The translations under genes were made by a program, and so were the position numbers. From the NCBI GenBank assembly GCA_015832175.1, contig WJXW01000018.1, positions 744,001 to 808,000 on the forward strand: 64,000 bases of DNA. Direction: 5' to 3'. Shown piece by piece: positions 46,051-58,089 of this stretch. Each line of letters opens with the position of its first letter. Within the stretch, counting starts at the first letter, position 1. Under the pieces are notes generated by a model that had not been told where the DNA came from, did not search any database, and was given only the letters and a program-made list of their open reading frames with translations. The stretch is from Paraphaeosphaeria minitans. Its lineage: Eukaryota > Ascomycota > Dothideomycetes > Pleosporales > Didymosphaeriaceae.

Positions 46051-47902
46051 TTATAATATAGTACTACTATACTATTATAAGCTTAGTAGCACAGCAGAGC
46101 GTTTTAATTATACTATAACCTAGATAGCTCGCTCTATAATTTATTTAGATAATCTATTACTTCTATAGGGCAAGACTGTTATAATAGCTTATTTCCTAAT
46201 AAGTATTCTACTAATAGTGTCTAACCCACTTAAGCGAATCCTACATAAGCGGCTCTATAATAAAAAACTAGCTATTAAACACCTCTACCCTTTTAGCATA
46301 AAGGCTTTTCTCTATATACTAAAGGAGACACGCGCACTAGGGTTAATATTCCTACACTACGCTAAGACTAGTATATTTATAGGATATAGTAGTAATACTA
46401 AAACTGTCTAAATCTTTATCCTATTACAATAATAGATTATTAAGTTCTATAATGTTTAGTACTAACCCTTCGCAGTGCTATTAGATAAGCCACTTTTTAA
46501 TACCTCTATCTAGAACACTATTTATAAAATAGTCTCCTATTAATAACCTCTGCTAGAACCTCCAAAACTAGAGGTTCTAAATGTTAAAGGACACACTAGA
46601 GAGATTAGTAAAATACCTAATATAACGAGATTACTAATCTTGTCCTAATAACTATAACTAACTTAGGATTAAGATGCAAATACGTAAATAAATGTATAGT
46701 AAGGAGTAACGTCCCTATAAATAGGCCTATAAATAGGCACCTCTCTACAAATAACGCGACTTATAATATACCCACTACCTTTACTACTAAAATAATTAGT
46801 AACTACTATAAGCACCTAGGCGAGTCTCTCTACTACACCCAAGAAATAAATAACTTAATTAGGTAGGGTAGTAAAACTACTATGATAACTTAGAGAATTA
46901 CTACTAAAGTAGTATAGTCTAACTATTTATAATATAACTTTAGAATTCTATATTCCTATAAATAAGAATATATAGGTTTATAAGATAGCTGCATATAGTA
47001 TATTTGTATACACTAATAAGGAAACACTACTGTCCTATTTAGAGGCCTAGGCCTACAGCCTAATATAGTAAGAACTAATTTAACATAAATTATAGGTATA
47101 TACTAAAAATTACACTTAGGAGATTATATATTAGGATAAAATATCTACTAATATAAAACTAGTTAGCATAAGATAGGTATTTAACACTAAGAGGAATAAA
47201 TAAAGTAAGGTTATAAAGCGTAAGATAAGACTAGTTACCTAGGGCTTTTCGTAATAACTAGGACTAAACTACCTAGAAATATACTCACTAGTGGCACCAT
47301 ATAAATTATTAAGGATAATACTATTTATAGTGTTAATACAACATTAGGAACTATAATAGCTAGACTTTAATATAGTATATCTAAATAGCCTCCTACTAAA
47401 CCTTATTTATGGTTAATACCTAGAAAGTGTAGGTAATTTACAGTTAGTTATCTACTTTTTAAAGATACTCTATAGCCTTAAATAGTCTAGGCGTGAGTGG
47501 TATAAAGTTTTATATACTTTTCTTATTATACTTAGATTTAGATAGGCGGACTTTAATCTATATGTGTTTATTAGTTAGGAACTTATACTAGGTATCTACG
47601 TTAATAATGTATTAATAGCTAGCACTAAATAAGGTATAAGCTTATTTATATACTCTAATAGTTAATAGTTTTCTTTTAAGAATTTAGGTTAACTAAAACT
47701 ACTCCTTAGCCTTAAAATTAACTATAACAAGGATAGTAGGATATTTATATATTAAAACACCTACATTATTACTGTCCTACGAAGATATAGTATAAAGAAA
47801 TATAACCTAAGGAAAACTCTACTAGATCTAAATGCGTTCCCTCCACAATCGTCGCCTAATACACTAGTGGACCTAGAATAATAATAATTATACCTATTAA
47901 TT
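46051..47902 (+). pseudogene. Copia-C piece 5 (integrase end and reverse transcriptase)
   Basis: It resumes the integrase with AERFNYTI at 46094-46117, the E-R-x-N-R helix bearing the catalytic Glu, then the Gly-Tyr-Ser motif FIGYSSNTKTV at about 46376-46408. RT follows from about 47170, with RLVTQGFSQQ-like sequence, a LYSLKQSR segment near 47467, and IYVNNVLI at 47594-47617, the YVDD box with Asp to Asn. It ends abruptly at 47902 before RNase H, where the Gypsy-B LTR begins. The rest of Copia-C should lie right of the window. Confidence 0.82.
46217..46411 (+). pseudogene. 64-codon open patch of Copia-C integrase C-terminal region
   Basis: This open segment is in the true Copia-C frame, and its last residues (FIGYSSNTKTV) are the conserved Gly-Tyr-Ser motif after the copia integrase core. 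It is open because it happens to lack Gln and Trp codons, not because it is a separate gene. The apparent start ATG is internal. Confidence 0.75.
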
Positions 47903-48112
47903 TATTAAATCCAAGAGGGTAGCTAGTCCTAAAGGGTTAAGGTTAGTTCTTAGGTAGGAGTACTTACAAAAGGTAGAAAGTCTTATTAATACGTTAGTAT
48001 CTTAACTAAGTGTAATAAGTTAATAATTTAGTCTACTAGAATCTAAATAATAGATTAATAAATAGATTAAACATAAGTATAAGAAGTTTATTCTTACGTT
48101 CCTATATACTAA
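47903..48112 (+). repeat. Gypsy-B copy 2, 5' LTR conserved part
   Basis: TATTAAATCCAAGAGGG...CTATATACTA, the TG start changed to TA. It aligns with 3312-3523 over about 210 bp and with 63910-64000. Beyond 48112 the two long copies diverge into different hairpins, so the true LTR end may be farther right. Confidence 0.72.
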
Positions 48113-48350
48113 GGCTGCTTTGCTACTTAGTGCTCCTAAGTAACTAAGCGTATTATATAACTTACTTAGCTACTTAGGGCTTCTAAGTAGCTAAGTATAT
48201 TACATAATCTAGTCTAAGCCTCTTATCGTTTCTTTGTTATGTCTGTAACCCTGTTATTACTTTATTATACCTTTATAAGCTCCTAACTTCTATATTACTA
48301 TCTAGTTTATAATATTATCCCCTCTTTTCTTATTCTTTATTCTAAAAAAT
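48113..48350 (+). other. Gypsy-B copy 2 leader with a 15-bp perfect hairpin
   Basis: A perfect inverted repeat TACTTAGCTACTTAG at 48163-48177 faces its complement at 48183-48197 around a 5-base loop. A weaker hairpin of related sequence lies at 48122-48150. TATTATATAA between them could be a TATA box. No coding motif is seen before 48354. Confidence 0.6.
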
Positions 48351-48353
48351 TAT

Positions 48354-48814
48354 GCCTACTAATTATAATGGTATAAAACATTATTACAACCTTATTTTTA
48401 CTATTAAGAATTACAGTGCTATTATAGTATTTAAGTGTTTTTTCTTTAAGGCGTATTCTTATGTGTATAAATGTGATAGGCTGGGGCATAGCCCTAGCCT
48501 TTAGAAGGATCTTAAGGAAAGGAACTACCCTAAAGAAGTGGACCTACTAAGGAAAACTCTTCTTATAAGTGGCACACCCCCCTATAGAGACTTAATACCT
48601 AGAATTTATCCTTTATATTTAGCACTTATAGTTCTGTTTATTCTCTAAGGCTAGCCTATAACATTAAATTCTAGGTCTTCTAGAAAAGAGTTATTTAAAA
48701 AAACAGAAAAACGTAACAGAGTCTAAAATAACTTACTAATAGATACCTCTAATATTGCTAAGTTAGTAAAATAACTATAGAACTTAATTACTACTAGAGA
48801 CAAAGACTACTCTA
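48354..48814 (+). pseudogene. Gypsy-B copy 2 gag, N-terminal part (interrupted)
   Basis: From ATG at 48354 the frame reads M-P-T-N-Y-N-G-I and continues to C-F-F-F-K-A-Y, then is cut by LTR-D at 48472. It resumes at 48664 and is cut again by Copia-A4 at 48815. The start is plausible because it is the first ATG after the LTR and leader, but it is not proven. This part of gag is missing from Gypsy-B copy 1. Confidence 0.5.
48472..48663 (+). repeat. LTR-D solo LTR, copy 3
   Basis: A 192-bp unit TGTGATAGGCTGG...TATAACA, inserted in Gypsy-B gag. Flanks ATAAA and TTAAA match at four of five positions, so a target-site duplication is likely but imperfect. RIP change is intermediate between the copies at 20835 and 9887. 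The terminal hairpin is kept with one change. Confidence 0.82.
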
Positions 48815-49009
48815 TGTTGTGGTAAAAAGGGCTCGAACTATTATAGGATATTCAGGAGCAGAGTTGTAAAGAATACAAAGAGCTAATTGTAGGAAAGGAT
48901 ACTAAGAGGGCAGACTATATACAAAAGAAACGAGCCTCTTAGCAAGAATCCTGTGATCTAAATTAGTGGATCTAGAAAGAATCACAGAAGTAAGTGTTTT
49001 ACTTTAACA
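48815..49009 (-). repeat. Copia-A4 3' LTR
   Basis: Plus strand TGTTGTGGTAAAAAGGG...ACTTTAACA, 195 bp. The purine tract next to it appears on the plus strand as CACCCCCTAGG. Confidence 0.94.
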
Positions 49010-50620
49010 CACCCCCTAGGTAATCACTTAAAGCGGATCACCTATTCTAAGAAGTAATCTATAATCGTCTAAATCTTTCCTAATCTTAAGAATAGCAATT
49101 CTATCACCTCCTATTTATTATAATAGCAAAACAATCGCTATTTATCTTTTAAATCACAAATCCTATTATGAATTATGTCTAGAATCTCTTCTTCTAGTAG
49201 GTTAGGAGCTTATAAGCATAGTATAAAGGCCTAGAGTGTAAACACTTCTATTCTACTACTCTTTTCGCTTACTTCCTATTAACTATAAGGTAATTTCCCT
49301 GCTCTTACTAGCTAGTAAGTATAATAGGTAGGCGCGTTTTAATTAGGAAGGAGTAGTAGTAAGAGAAATAAGTAGTAAGAAAGGAGCACATTTAGCGCTT
49401 AATAATTAGATAGGTAGTAGAGTATATAAGCCCTTTACTAGCGCTTAATCTTCTCTCTTTAATCTTTTACTTTTAACGCTTTAACCTCCTATTTAATTTA
49501 AGCCTACTAGTTTAAGCCTTTAAATTCTACTACTTTATAGTAAGTTCTCTTCTTCTAATTATTACCTTACGCTCTTTCTATTGTTTAGAGCTTTACTAAC
49601 TCTTTTAGATATCTAATAACTTAGCTAAAGTATACGTAGTAAAGGCTATAAAAGCTACTAAATAAAGCTCTTAATCCTCTTAATAAAATCCTTCTACTCT
49701 ACTAGCTCCTCCTGTCCTAGCTCTAGGCCCCTAGCAATCGCTTAGTGCTCTTAGATAAGTAAGCTGCTTAGGCTGCTTAAAGAGAGCTTTAGTAGGAAAG
49801 AGTAATAAGCGCTACTATAATAACGCTTTAAGCTTAGGTAGGCGCTACTATGCCTACTTTACCTACTCTTACACTGCTATATATAAGGTTATCTTATTAC
49901 TTTAGCTAATTCTGCTAATTATTTCTATAGCTAGCCGCATATTTAGACTCTAGCTATAGATTTTATCTGCTATTAACTATTAGAGGGTACTAATATAAGC
50001 TTTTATTTTAAAATTCTTTTTAGGTTTAGCTAATACTTTTTATAGGAGAGGCTAATTACTAAGATATATAAAAGGGTTAAGATAGCCTTATAAGCTCTTC
50101 TTTTTACTAGTAGTTAGGAAGAGTAAGCTTAGTATATAGCTACTATCCTACTACTTCCCTCCTAGCTAATCCTTAGTAGAGGATAGAGTAATTACCCTCC
50201 TATTCTACCTATTAAGGAGTAGCGCGGTCGCAGCTAATACCCTAATTAAAATAGCTAGATAAGCGGCCTATTAGCTCTAAAGTAGAGTAAAGGCTAGGTA
50301 AGTGCTTCTCCTCCTACTAATTAAAGGAGGGGAGGCTAGAGTAAGCTATTACCTGCTACTAATTAAAGAAGAGGTAGAGGAGGTAGATAGGGTAAGGAAT
50401 CACCTACTATAGAGAGGATGAGAGGAGAAGGATAGGGAGAATCTTCTACTACTAATTATAAGGGAGATTCTTACACCCCTGCGATTAAGCAGAGGAGGAA
50501 GAGGGTCTATATACTTATAGATAAGCTCTTTAATTTCCTTTTCCTCTAATTCCTATTCTTTCTCTAATCTTTTTTTTCTTTTTTTTTTCTTTTCTTATTT
50601 CCTAGCTCTAAATTAATAAT
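49010..50620 (-). other. Copia-A4 post-pol tail with a deletion
   Basis: Compared with Copia-A1, about 80 bp is missing between CTTTCCTAA and TCTTAAG near 49080. The minisatellite at about 50300-50410 has two units, like Copia-A2. It also contains a long pyrimidine tract at about 50560-50600. No domain is recognised. Confidence 0.55.
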
Positions 50621-52341
50621 TCTAGGTAGTTAATAGATTGTTTCTCTACTTACCTACTCTTATTCTATAATTATTATACTTATATCTTATAGATTTAATA
50701 GCCTTTTAAATCTATTAAACTGCTAATAAGTAAGAGCCTTTATAAGGCTATCTGCTAGCATTTCGCTAGTTAGAAGATATTCCACTTAAAACAATCTTTT
50801 CGCATACTCTTACTATAACTATATATTCTAAATATCTATATAGCGTAGTTAAGTAGTAATCCTTTCGTTCTTTCTAATTACTAAATAAATAGTTTAAAGA
50901 TTATTGTAATAGACCTTCTATAAAAGTCCTAGATCTAGAGTAAGCTTAGTAAAGAATCTCTTAATTACTATAGCTTCTTTACTTATATATTTAAGCGCTA
51001 GAAGCTCTACTTCTGTTGTTAAAGTAGTAATCGTGTTCTATTAAGCTACTTTCTATAGGATAGCTCCTTTAAACAATAGGATAATATATCTATAGGAAGA
51101 TCGCCATAATATTAGATTATTAGTAAAAGAGGCATCTCTACATATTAGCAGATTAGGTCTATTGTAGCCACTAAAGACTATAGCCTACTATCTAGTTTAA
51201 TAGAGGTAAAGAATTATATAATTAATAGTAGTAAAGTGTTCTTTGCTTAGATTTATTAGAAAGTGTGATAGCTTTAACACTACAAAGGCTATATCTAGGC
51301 GTAGTATAATTACTATGTAGAGAGCTAATCCCACCTCTTCTTAAAAGAGCTTTATTTATTAAGGAGTGGCTTCTCCTGTGCTTAGAACAAGATCTTCTAC
51401 TAATAGAGGTGTAGGAGGGAAGCTTCTAGAGTTTAAAAGGTTAAACTTTTTCGTAATTTTATTAATGTAGGTATTATAGACTAGAGAAATTGATCTTACT
51501 TCTCTGTTTCTAATTACTCAAACACCTAGGAACTACTCTACTAGTCCTTTTAATTTAATCTTGTATTTGTTCGCGATCTTCTTCTAAAAATCTAAGGCTT
51601 CTTTCTTATTACTCTTGTAATAGAGAAGAAGAATGTCGTTAATATAAAATAGAATAATAATACTTTAATTACTATTAAAGAAAAGGCATAGCTCTTCTAG
51701 CAAAGCTAAGAGTCTATAAGATTAAAGTGATTCTGCAAATTCCTTATACTAAAGAAGTAGTGAATCTCTTAAGCTATATAAAGCTTAATTTAATCTTATA
51801 TACTTTCCTGGCTTTTTTTAAAACTATTAGGTAATTTATAAGTTACTAGATTGGCGGCTATAATAAGAGTATTTAGAAACGCTCCTACTATATTAAATTA
51901 TAAGATTTCTAGATTGAATTCTGCTGCTAGAGCTACAGCTAATTAAAAAGATCTTACTACTAGGGTAGTAGCATAGGTACAGTAGAGAGTATTCTTTTTC
52001 TAAAGATCTCCTCTTATAATAATTTAAGCTTTACACTTTTTAAAGTATCTATTTTAATTAAACTTATAGGTAAAGACCTACTTTAAAGGGAGTGGTCGCT
52101 CTAATACCTCTAATTATTTAATCTCTGTCTAGGTATCTTTATCTTGCAAAGTTAAGATCTCCTTATAAGCAGTAAGGAGGAATAGCTTCCTATATAGATA
52201 ATTATAAAGGTGTTTCTATAGGGTTAGCTCTAGTGTAAGCTCGTCTCTATAAGTCTAAGCTACATAAGACGCTCTAGGCGCCTTTCTAAGCATAGAAGTA
52301 AATACTATTATATTTAGTGTAATATATTTTTCTTACTTAGA

Positions 52342-52416
52342 CGAGGCCTCTACTATTTCTAGTATAAACGTGAAATAGAAATAGTAGAGGCCTCGACTAT
52401 TTCTAGTATAAACGTG
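52342..52416. repeat. Local inverted duplication (template-switch scar) in Copia-A4
   Basis: CGAGGCCTCTACTATTTCT at 52342-52360 faces its perfect complement at 52377-52395, and the 21-bp segment 52352-52372 is repeated directly at 52396-52416. The other three copies have the normal single sequence here. The pattern fits one replication fork switching strands and back. The perfect arms suggest it arose after or late in RIP. Confidence 0.9.
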
Positions 52417-55043
52417 TGCTCTAATATTATATTAAGATTACTTTAGAGATAATTAGCGATTAGTGTATAAGCACCTAGCTTCTACCTACTCCCTAGCTAA
52501 TTATCCTAATTATTTTGCTTCCTTAATCTTCGCAATAGTAGATAGCAATTTATTAATTAGTTAATTTCTAGTGCTTTACTATAATTTCGCCTACTTATTC
52601 TACTTACTTTTAGATAGATCTACCTTTACCTTTAGCGCGCTAGTAGGTTATCTACTTTGTCTAGCGTAATTAAGTTATCTGCGCTAGGTTAATTAGTAAC
52701 CTAATTAGTTGCTACTAATAAATAGGGTATTAAATTCCTAGATTCTAGCAGGCCAGCTCTCCTAGTAGTGTTCTAGTGGCTGCTAGATATCTCTTAATTG
52801 CTTAACAGATCACCCCTAAGATTACCTAGCTCTAGTGTCTAATTAGGGGTTATAAGTCCTGTGCTTCCTTTTCTACTTAAGCGAATTCTTAGCTACTAGC
52901 TAGCTAAGCCTATAGCTCGCTTAGTAGTAGGTACTTTAGGTTTTCAATTACTTAGCTAGCCTGCTTTGCTTTTAATTACCTAAAGGTTACCTATAGGTCT
53001 AGTAGCAGTTCTTATATACTTATTTATTTTAGGAAGAATATTAAGCGCGTCTTTATACGCTTCTTTTAGATTATTTAGCTCTCCTTCTTAGAGGCTTTCT
53101 ACTATTTTCAACGCTTCTATCTTTAGAATAGATTATTCCTCTAATCCTTTATAGAATAAAGACTTATTAAACCTTATATTTTGTGTAGTAATTACCTAAT
53201 TAAGCTAGAAAATCTATATTTAGTAGATATTAGAAGCTTTATAGCCTACTAGGTATCTAATATAGCCCCTAGGATTCACTTTAAATCCTCTTTTATCTTG
53301 CCCAGCTACACGCTCCTAATTTAAAAGGTAAGCTTAGCAGCCATAGGCATAAATAGCACTCTAGTTTAGACAAAGATTAGCTGTTCTATATTATATTTTT
53401 ACTAGTTTAACATAACAAAAATATTGTCTAAACTAAGTATCTAACGTTTTATTAGGTAATTAATAGCCTAATGCTAGGCTAGGAATTATTTCTTAGAGCT
53501 AGCATGCCGCTTATATAATCTTAGGCTAGAGATTTAATAGTAGATTTACGCTTATTTATATTTTAATTACTTTTATTATAAGCTCTTAGCCTACTCTTTC
53601 TATAGCGCTATTAGGCTCATGCGTATAGGGCGGTAGTCTGCTAATTATTATCCCTTCCTAATTAGCCTAAAATTTGTACTAGGATTTCCCTCTCTATAGA
53701 AGTGTTGCTGTATTATTGTCCTAGTAGATTTTTGTAATTTAAAGCTCGTATTTTGTATTAATAAGAGCTAAGAAATCCTGCCACACTCTTATTATTTTAG
53801 AAAGCGTCTTTATTCTAAGATTAAAAACGTAAGGTTTTTTACTAAAATTTTCTTTAATTAGCAAAACCTAGTTTTCTCTATTTTAAGCAGTAGGCATATT
53901 AAATAGATCCTAGGATAATAAGTAAAATAGCCTAGGTAATTGTTCTCTAGGTCTCCTAGAGATTACCTAGGTTACGTGTATAGTAGTATAGTGCTCGTAA
54001 TCCTTTCTTAATATTCTAGTAATCTTTACACCTTAGGCTATAGTTACTAGAGCTTATAGGGGTCTACTTCCTACATGCCCTACTTAAAGGTGCTAGAGGT
54101 CCTTAGAATCTAATCTCTTAATATTAACCTAGGATAATCCTTTAGTAGTCACACTTATAATAGTTAGATAAGAGCGGATTAGCTTATATTATAAGAAAGT
54201 AAAGTTATACTTGTATCTTAGGTCTACTAAGATAATGCTTTGTTTTAGGCTTCTAATCCTAAGAGTGTAATCTAAACTAAAGTACTAAATCTTTGCTTTC
54301 TTTAAAAGAGGTTCTAATATAATATTTATATAAAAGCCTTCTACTACTCTTACTCCTTAGAGTAGTAGATCTTCTATAAATCTTTTATTTTTCTTATACA
54401 CAGCGTTCTTAATTAGTTTATTACTAATTCCTAAGATTAGGAGGCTTTATATACCTACCTCTACACTCTTGTTTAATAATTAAAACGTCCTAGGAATAAG
54501 TCTTTTGCAATTATTAACTAGGTAAACTGCTATAGCACTATCTAGTATTATACATTCTAATAGAGGATAAGCGTTAGAATATAGAGTAAAGTAGACACCT
54601 AATGCTCTATTATCTGTAGGCAGATTAAATAGGTTTAGTAGAGTAGTAGTAATACTACTAGGATACTTAATAGTCTTAGTAGAGGATTATTTCTTATTCT
54701 ATCCTACCTTTGTAATTACATTACAAAGGTTTAACTACTTAGGCTGCTTAAGTTAATTAAGAATCTCTAATTTTTCTTTATTAGTAAGATTAAATAATAA
54801 TGTTTTATCCTAAGGTAATCTAGCTATTGCAGTTTAAAGTCTTTAGTACTCTATTAGTTTCTACCTATAAGTATAGGGCTTATAGGGACAGTTTAGTTGT
54901 TTCTTTGTCTAATTAGACAAACTAGAACTATTAGAGTTAGTAAATTGTTTTAATAATCTATTAAAAGTGGCGAATACCCTACTTATTTTATTAGAACTAG
55001 ATTAGATTAAATACTCCTAGATAAGTGCTAAAAATACTTTCCC

Positions 55044-55355
55044 TATTAGTTTGGCTTAATCTGTAATTAAGCATTTAAGGGTTAATAGTATACTATTATG
55101 CAAAGGGTAAGAAGTAGGTTTAATTAATTACGTCTGGTCTATTATATAAAGGGGCACTAAGGGCTTTATAAAGTCTCTACCTCTTAGCGCTAACCTAAGT
55201 AGGGGGTCCTTATGCAGGTCCCTATAGGTAGGCAAGGCCTTATAAAGTCTCTACCTCTTAGCGCTAACCTAAGTAGTGGGTCCTTATGTGGGTCCTTATA
55301 GGTAGGTAGGCCCCTATTTCACTTAGTGCTATTTGTACGATAAACTGTATAGACA
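55044..55355 (-). repeat. Copia-B3 3' LTR (two 74-bp units)
   Basis: Plus strand TATTAGTTTGGC...GTATAGACA, 312 bp, with the terminal TG changed to TA. It has two copies of the 74-bp unit, one more than Copia-B2. Confidence 0.92.
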
Positions 55356-57777
55356 CTAGCAACTTTTCTTTTGTGCGATAGCTTATATCTATTATACGCT
55401 TTCCTTTTCCTATCCTTCTCTATCTATACAGTTAGCCTTCCCCTATTAGAATAGGTTATAAGGTAAGTGTAGTGTTACTATGTAGTAGAGGTCCTGTTTA
55501 CACCTACTCTTATGTAAATAGGTAGTAACAGCTAACCTACTTAGTTCTTACTTTACCCCTTTATATAGTAGTAGAGTCGTATTATATAATAAGACTCTTT
55601 CTAGGCATGTGTCCTATACGTAAACAGAAGGTGGGGTGTTAAGTAATACGATACTTAGCGCTAGGTCTTAGTAAGTAGGTATAGAAGGATTGCTCCTAGT
55701 TATACAATAAAGGTATGTAGTAGAAGTAAGGTATAAGGTAGCCTTCTATACTTCTTTTTTATTACTTTATTAGTTTTATTTATCTTCCTCTTTTTTTATA
55801 TAATAGTCTTCTTCCTCTAGCTCTCCTTTAAAGTTAAGAATGTATACTTGTATATTTATAGTAGAGGGTTTATATTTGTAGAAGTTAGTGTACAATAATA
55901 TATATTACCTTCTAGCTCACTAGGTATCCTTTAGTAAATAGTTAGTAGACTAGTATCCTTCTTTATAGTATATAAAGTATTTCTACTTTATATAAGAGCT
56001 TAAACTTCTAAAATTGCCCCTTCCTTTTAGTCTAAAGGTTAATCTGCCTCTAGAGGGGCTAGATCTTCTTATATAATTAGGATTATTGTATTATTAATTA
56101 GTGTAGTACACCTCTTTACTGTCTTAGAGGAACTATAACTTCTTCCTATCTTTAGTAACTTAGAGTAACGCACGAAGGTCGCTAAGTAAGCCTTCTATTA
56201 TATTTTTAGGGTTAAACATAGCTTATTTAAGGTTAGGATAGCTGCGGCATACTTATATAATAGTAGTGTATAGTTATAGTTTACTACTAAAGCCTTGTCT
56301 AAAAGCCTTTTAGGCTAAAGTAAGCTTATTAATTATTGCTTCTAGGGCCTTGTGCGATATAGTAGCTAGATTATCCCTTTTATAGCGTTTAAAGGTAAGA
56401 GTAGTCTAGTCTATCTAGTACTAATTATAATTAACACTAGTATTAAAGTGCCTATTTAGTCTATTGTATAATTTATCTTATAGAAGTCCTAGTCTAATAT
56501 TGTGTAGGTAGTAGGTACTTGTATAATTAGAAAGGATTCCTAAAAAGATGTTTATATACTAGTCTTATAGTATACCTAGCCTATAGTATAGTTCTCTAAA
56601 GACTTTTACCTTATCTACTAAAATATTATATAGCCTACTAGTGTAGTTATTCTCTTTACTCTAAGCCTTCTAAAAGAGGATAATCTTATCTAGCTAAATA
56701 TAAGCATAATCTCCTAGTTATTAAAGAGACTAGGAGTGTCTAGCCTCTTTATATAATGTGGTTTGTTAGGCAAAAGTAGTCTAGATTTTAGGGTACTACT
56801 ACTAGTGTAGCTCTATATATAGTGTCTCTGTCCTCGCACGTATAGGGATAGGCCCTAGCTGTGCTCTATATATATATACATTGCCTATAGATAGTGTAGG
56901 TTGTATTATTAGAATTATGTAAAGTAGTTTAGGTTACAGTTACAGCGTTATTGTGCGAAGGGTCTGTAGCTTATAGTTAAGCTGTGACAGTTTAAAGAGT
57001 TTCTTTGTATAGGTGTCCTTTATTATAGAATTAGTAGTAATAAAGCCTTCCTTTATAAGAAAAGTAATAAGCTCTCTTCTTACTATATAACTAATTTTAT
57101 TAAAGGTTTTCTCCTTCTAGTTATTAAAATCTTTAGTAAAAGAAAAGATTACCTCTTTACCTTTAAGACTGCTTACGCAATATTACGTAATTATATATAC
57201 TATATAAGTGTTTAGCTATTTTAAAGAAGGGGGTAGGTAGCTGTGTAGATTTACTCTGTCTATCTAGTACTTTTGTGTAATCTCTCTTTTTAAAGTAATA
57301 GCCTTAATGTTTATTACTTCCTCTACTTATTAAAGCTATATTACTTTAGCTTTATCTTTCTACTAAGGAGGCAGTATTAATTGTTGCGCGACGTCCTTAG
57401 GTTATAGTTCCTTTAGGAAGTCTTCTAGTCTTAAGGCTATGTTATTATTATCTTTCTTAGTTATATAACGTGTCTGCGTTTAGTTGTCGCTAGTTTAATC
57501 GTGCAACGTGTTTACGTTTAGTTGTTACTAGTTTAATCATGCGACGTGTTTTTTAGGGTTGTGAATATGCTTACTATCTCCTTTCTTTTCTATAGAATAG
57601 CTTAGACTAGATCGTGCGACTCTTTACAGATATATGCGCTTTATTTCTGCTTATTATATAATCTAAAATTTAATCTCTAGTAAAGGTAATAATATAGAGC
57701 CTGCGTATTTAGCTTATAGGGCGCTCTGTCTTTAGACCTTACTAGTTTATAGTTAATTAGAATTAACTACTAATTAG
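55356..57777 (-). pseudogene. Copia-B3 interior: gag remnant joined to 3' end
   Basis: On the minus strand it starts with the same leader as Copia-B2 (without the 115-bp duplication), runs through gag to the zinc knuckle at about 55975-56005 and then jumps to the last 320 bp of the element. Gag has TAG/TAA stops, so whether this copy ever made Gag cannot be told. The retained 5' and 3' ends would hold the signals for packaging and priming. Confidence 0.83.
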
Positions 57778-58089
57778 TGTTAGTTTGGCTGAATCTACAA
57801 TTAAGCATTTAAGGGTTAATAGTATACTATTGTGTAAAGGGTAAGAAGTAGGTTTAATTAATTACGTCTAGTCTATCGTACAAAGGGGCACTAAGGGCTT
57901 TATAAAGTCTCTACCGCTTAGCGCTGACCTAAGCAGGGGGTCCTTGTGCAGGTCCCTATAGGTAGGCAAGGCCTTATAAAGTCTCTGCCTCTTAGCGCTA
58001 ACCTAAGTAGTGGGTCCTTGTGCGGGTCCCTATAGGTAGGTAGGCCCCTATTTCACTTAGTGCTATTTGTACGATAAACTATATAGACA
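57778..58089 (-). repeat. Copia-B3 5' LTR (two 74-bp units)
   Basis: Plus strand TGTTAGTTTGGC...ATATAGACA, 312 bp. It is followed by TTCCC, matching the left flank exactly. Confidence 0.93.

Larger units (their letters stand above)
55044..58089 (-). mobile_element. Copia-B3: internally deleted, non-autonomous Copia-B
   Basis: Both LTRs are 312 bp (55044-55355 and 57778-58089) and the flanks are TTCCC at 55039-55043 and 58090-58094, so it inserted as a unit. The interior is only 2,422 bp against about 6.7 kb in Copia-B2. The missing 4.2 kb corresponds to about 32385-36630 of Copia-B2, which removes protease, integrase, RT and RNase H but keeps leader, gag and the 3' end. It must have used proteins from a full copy. 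The junction is at about 55685-55697. Confidence 0.93.
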
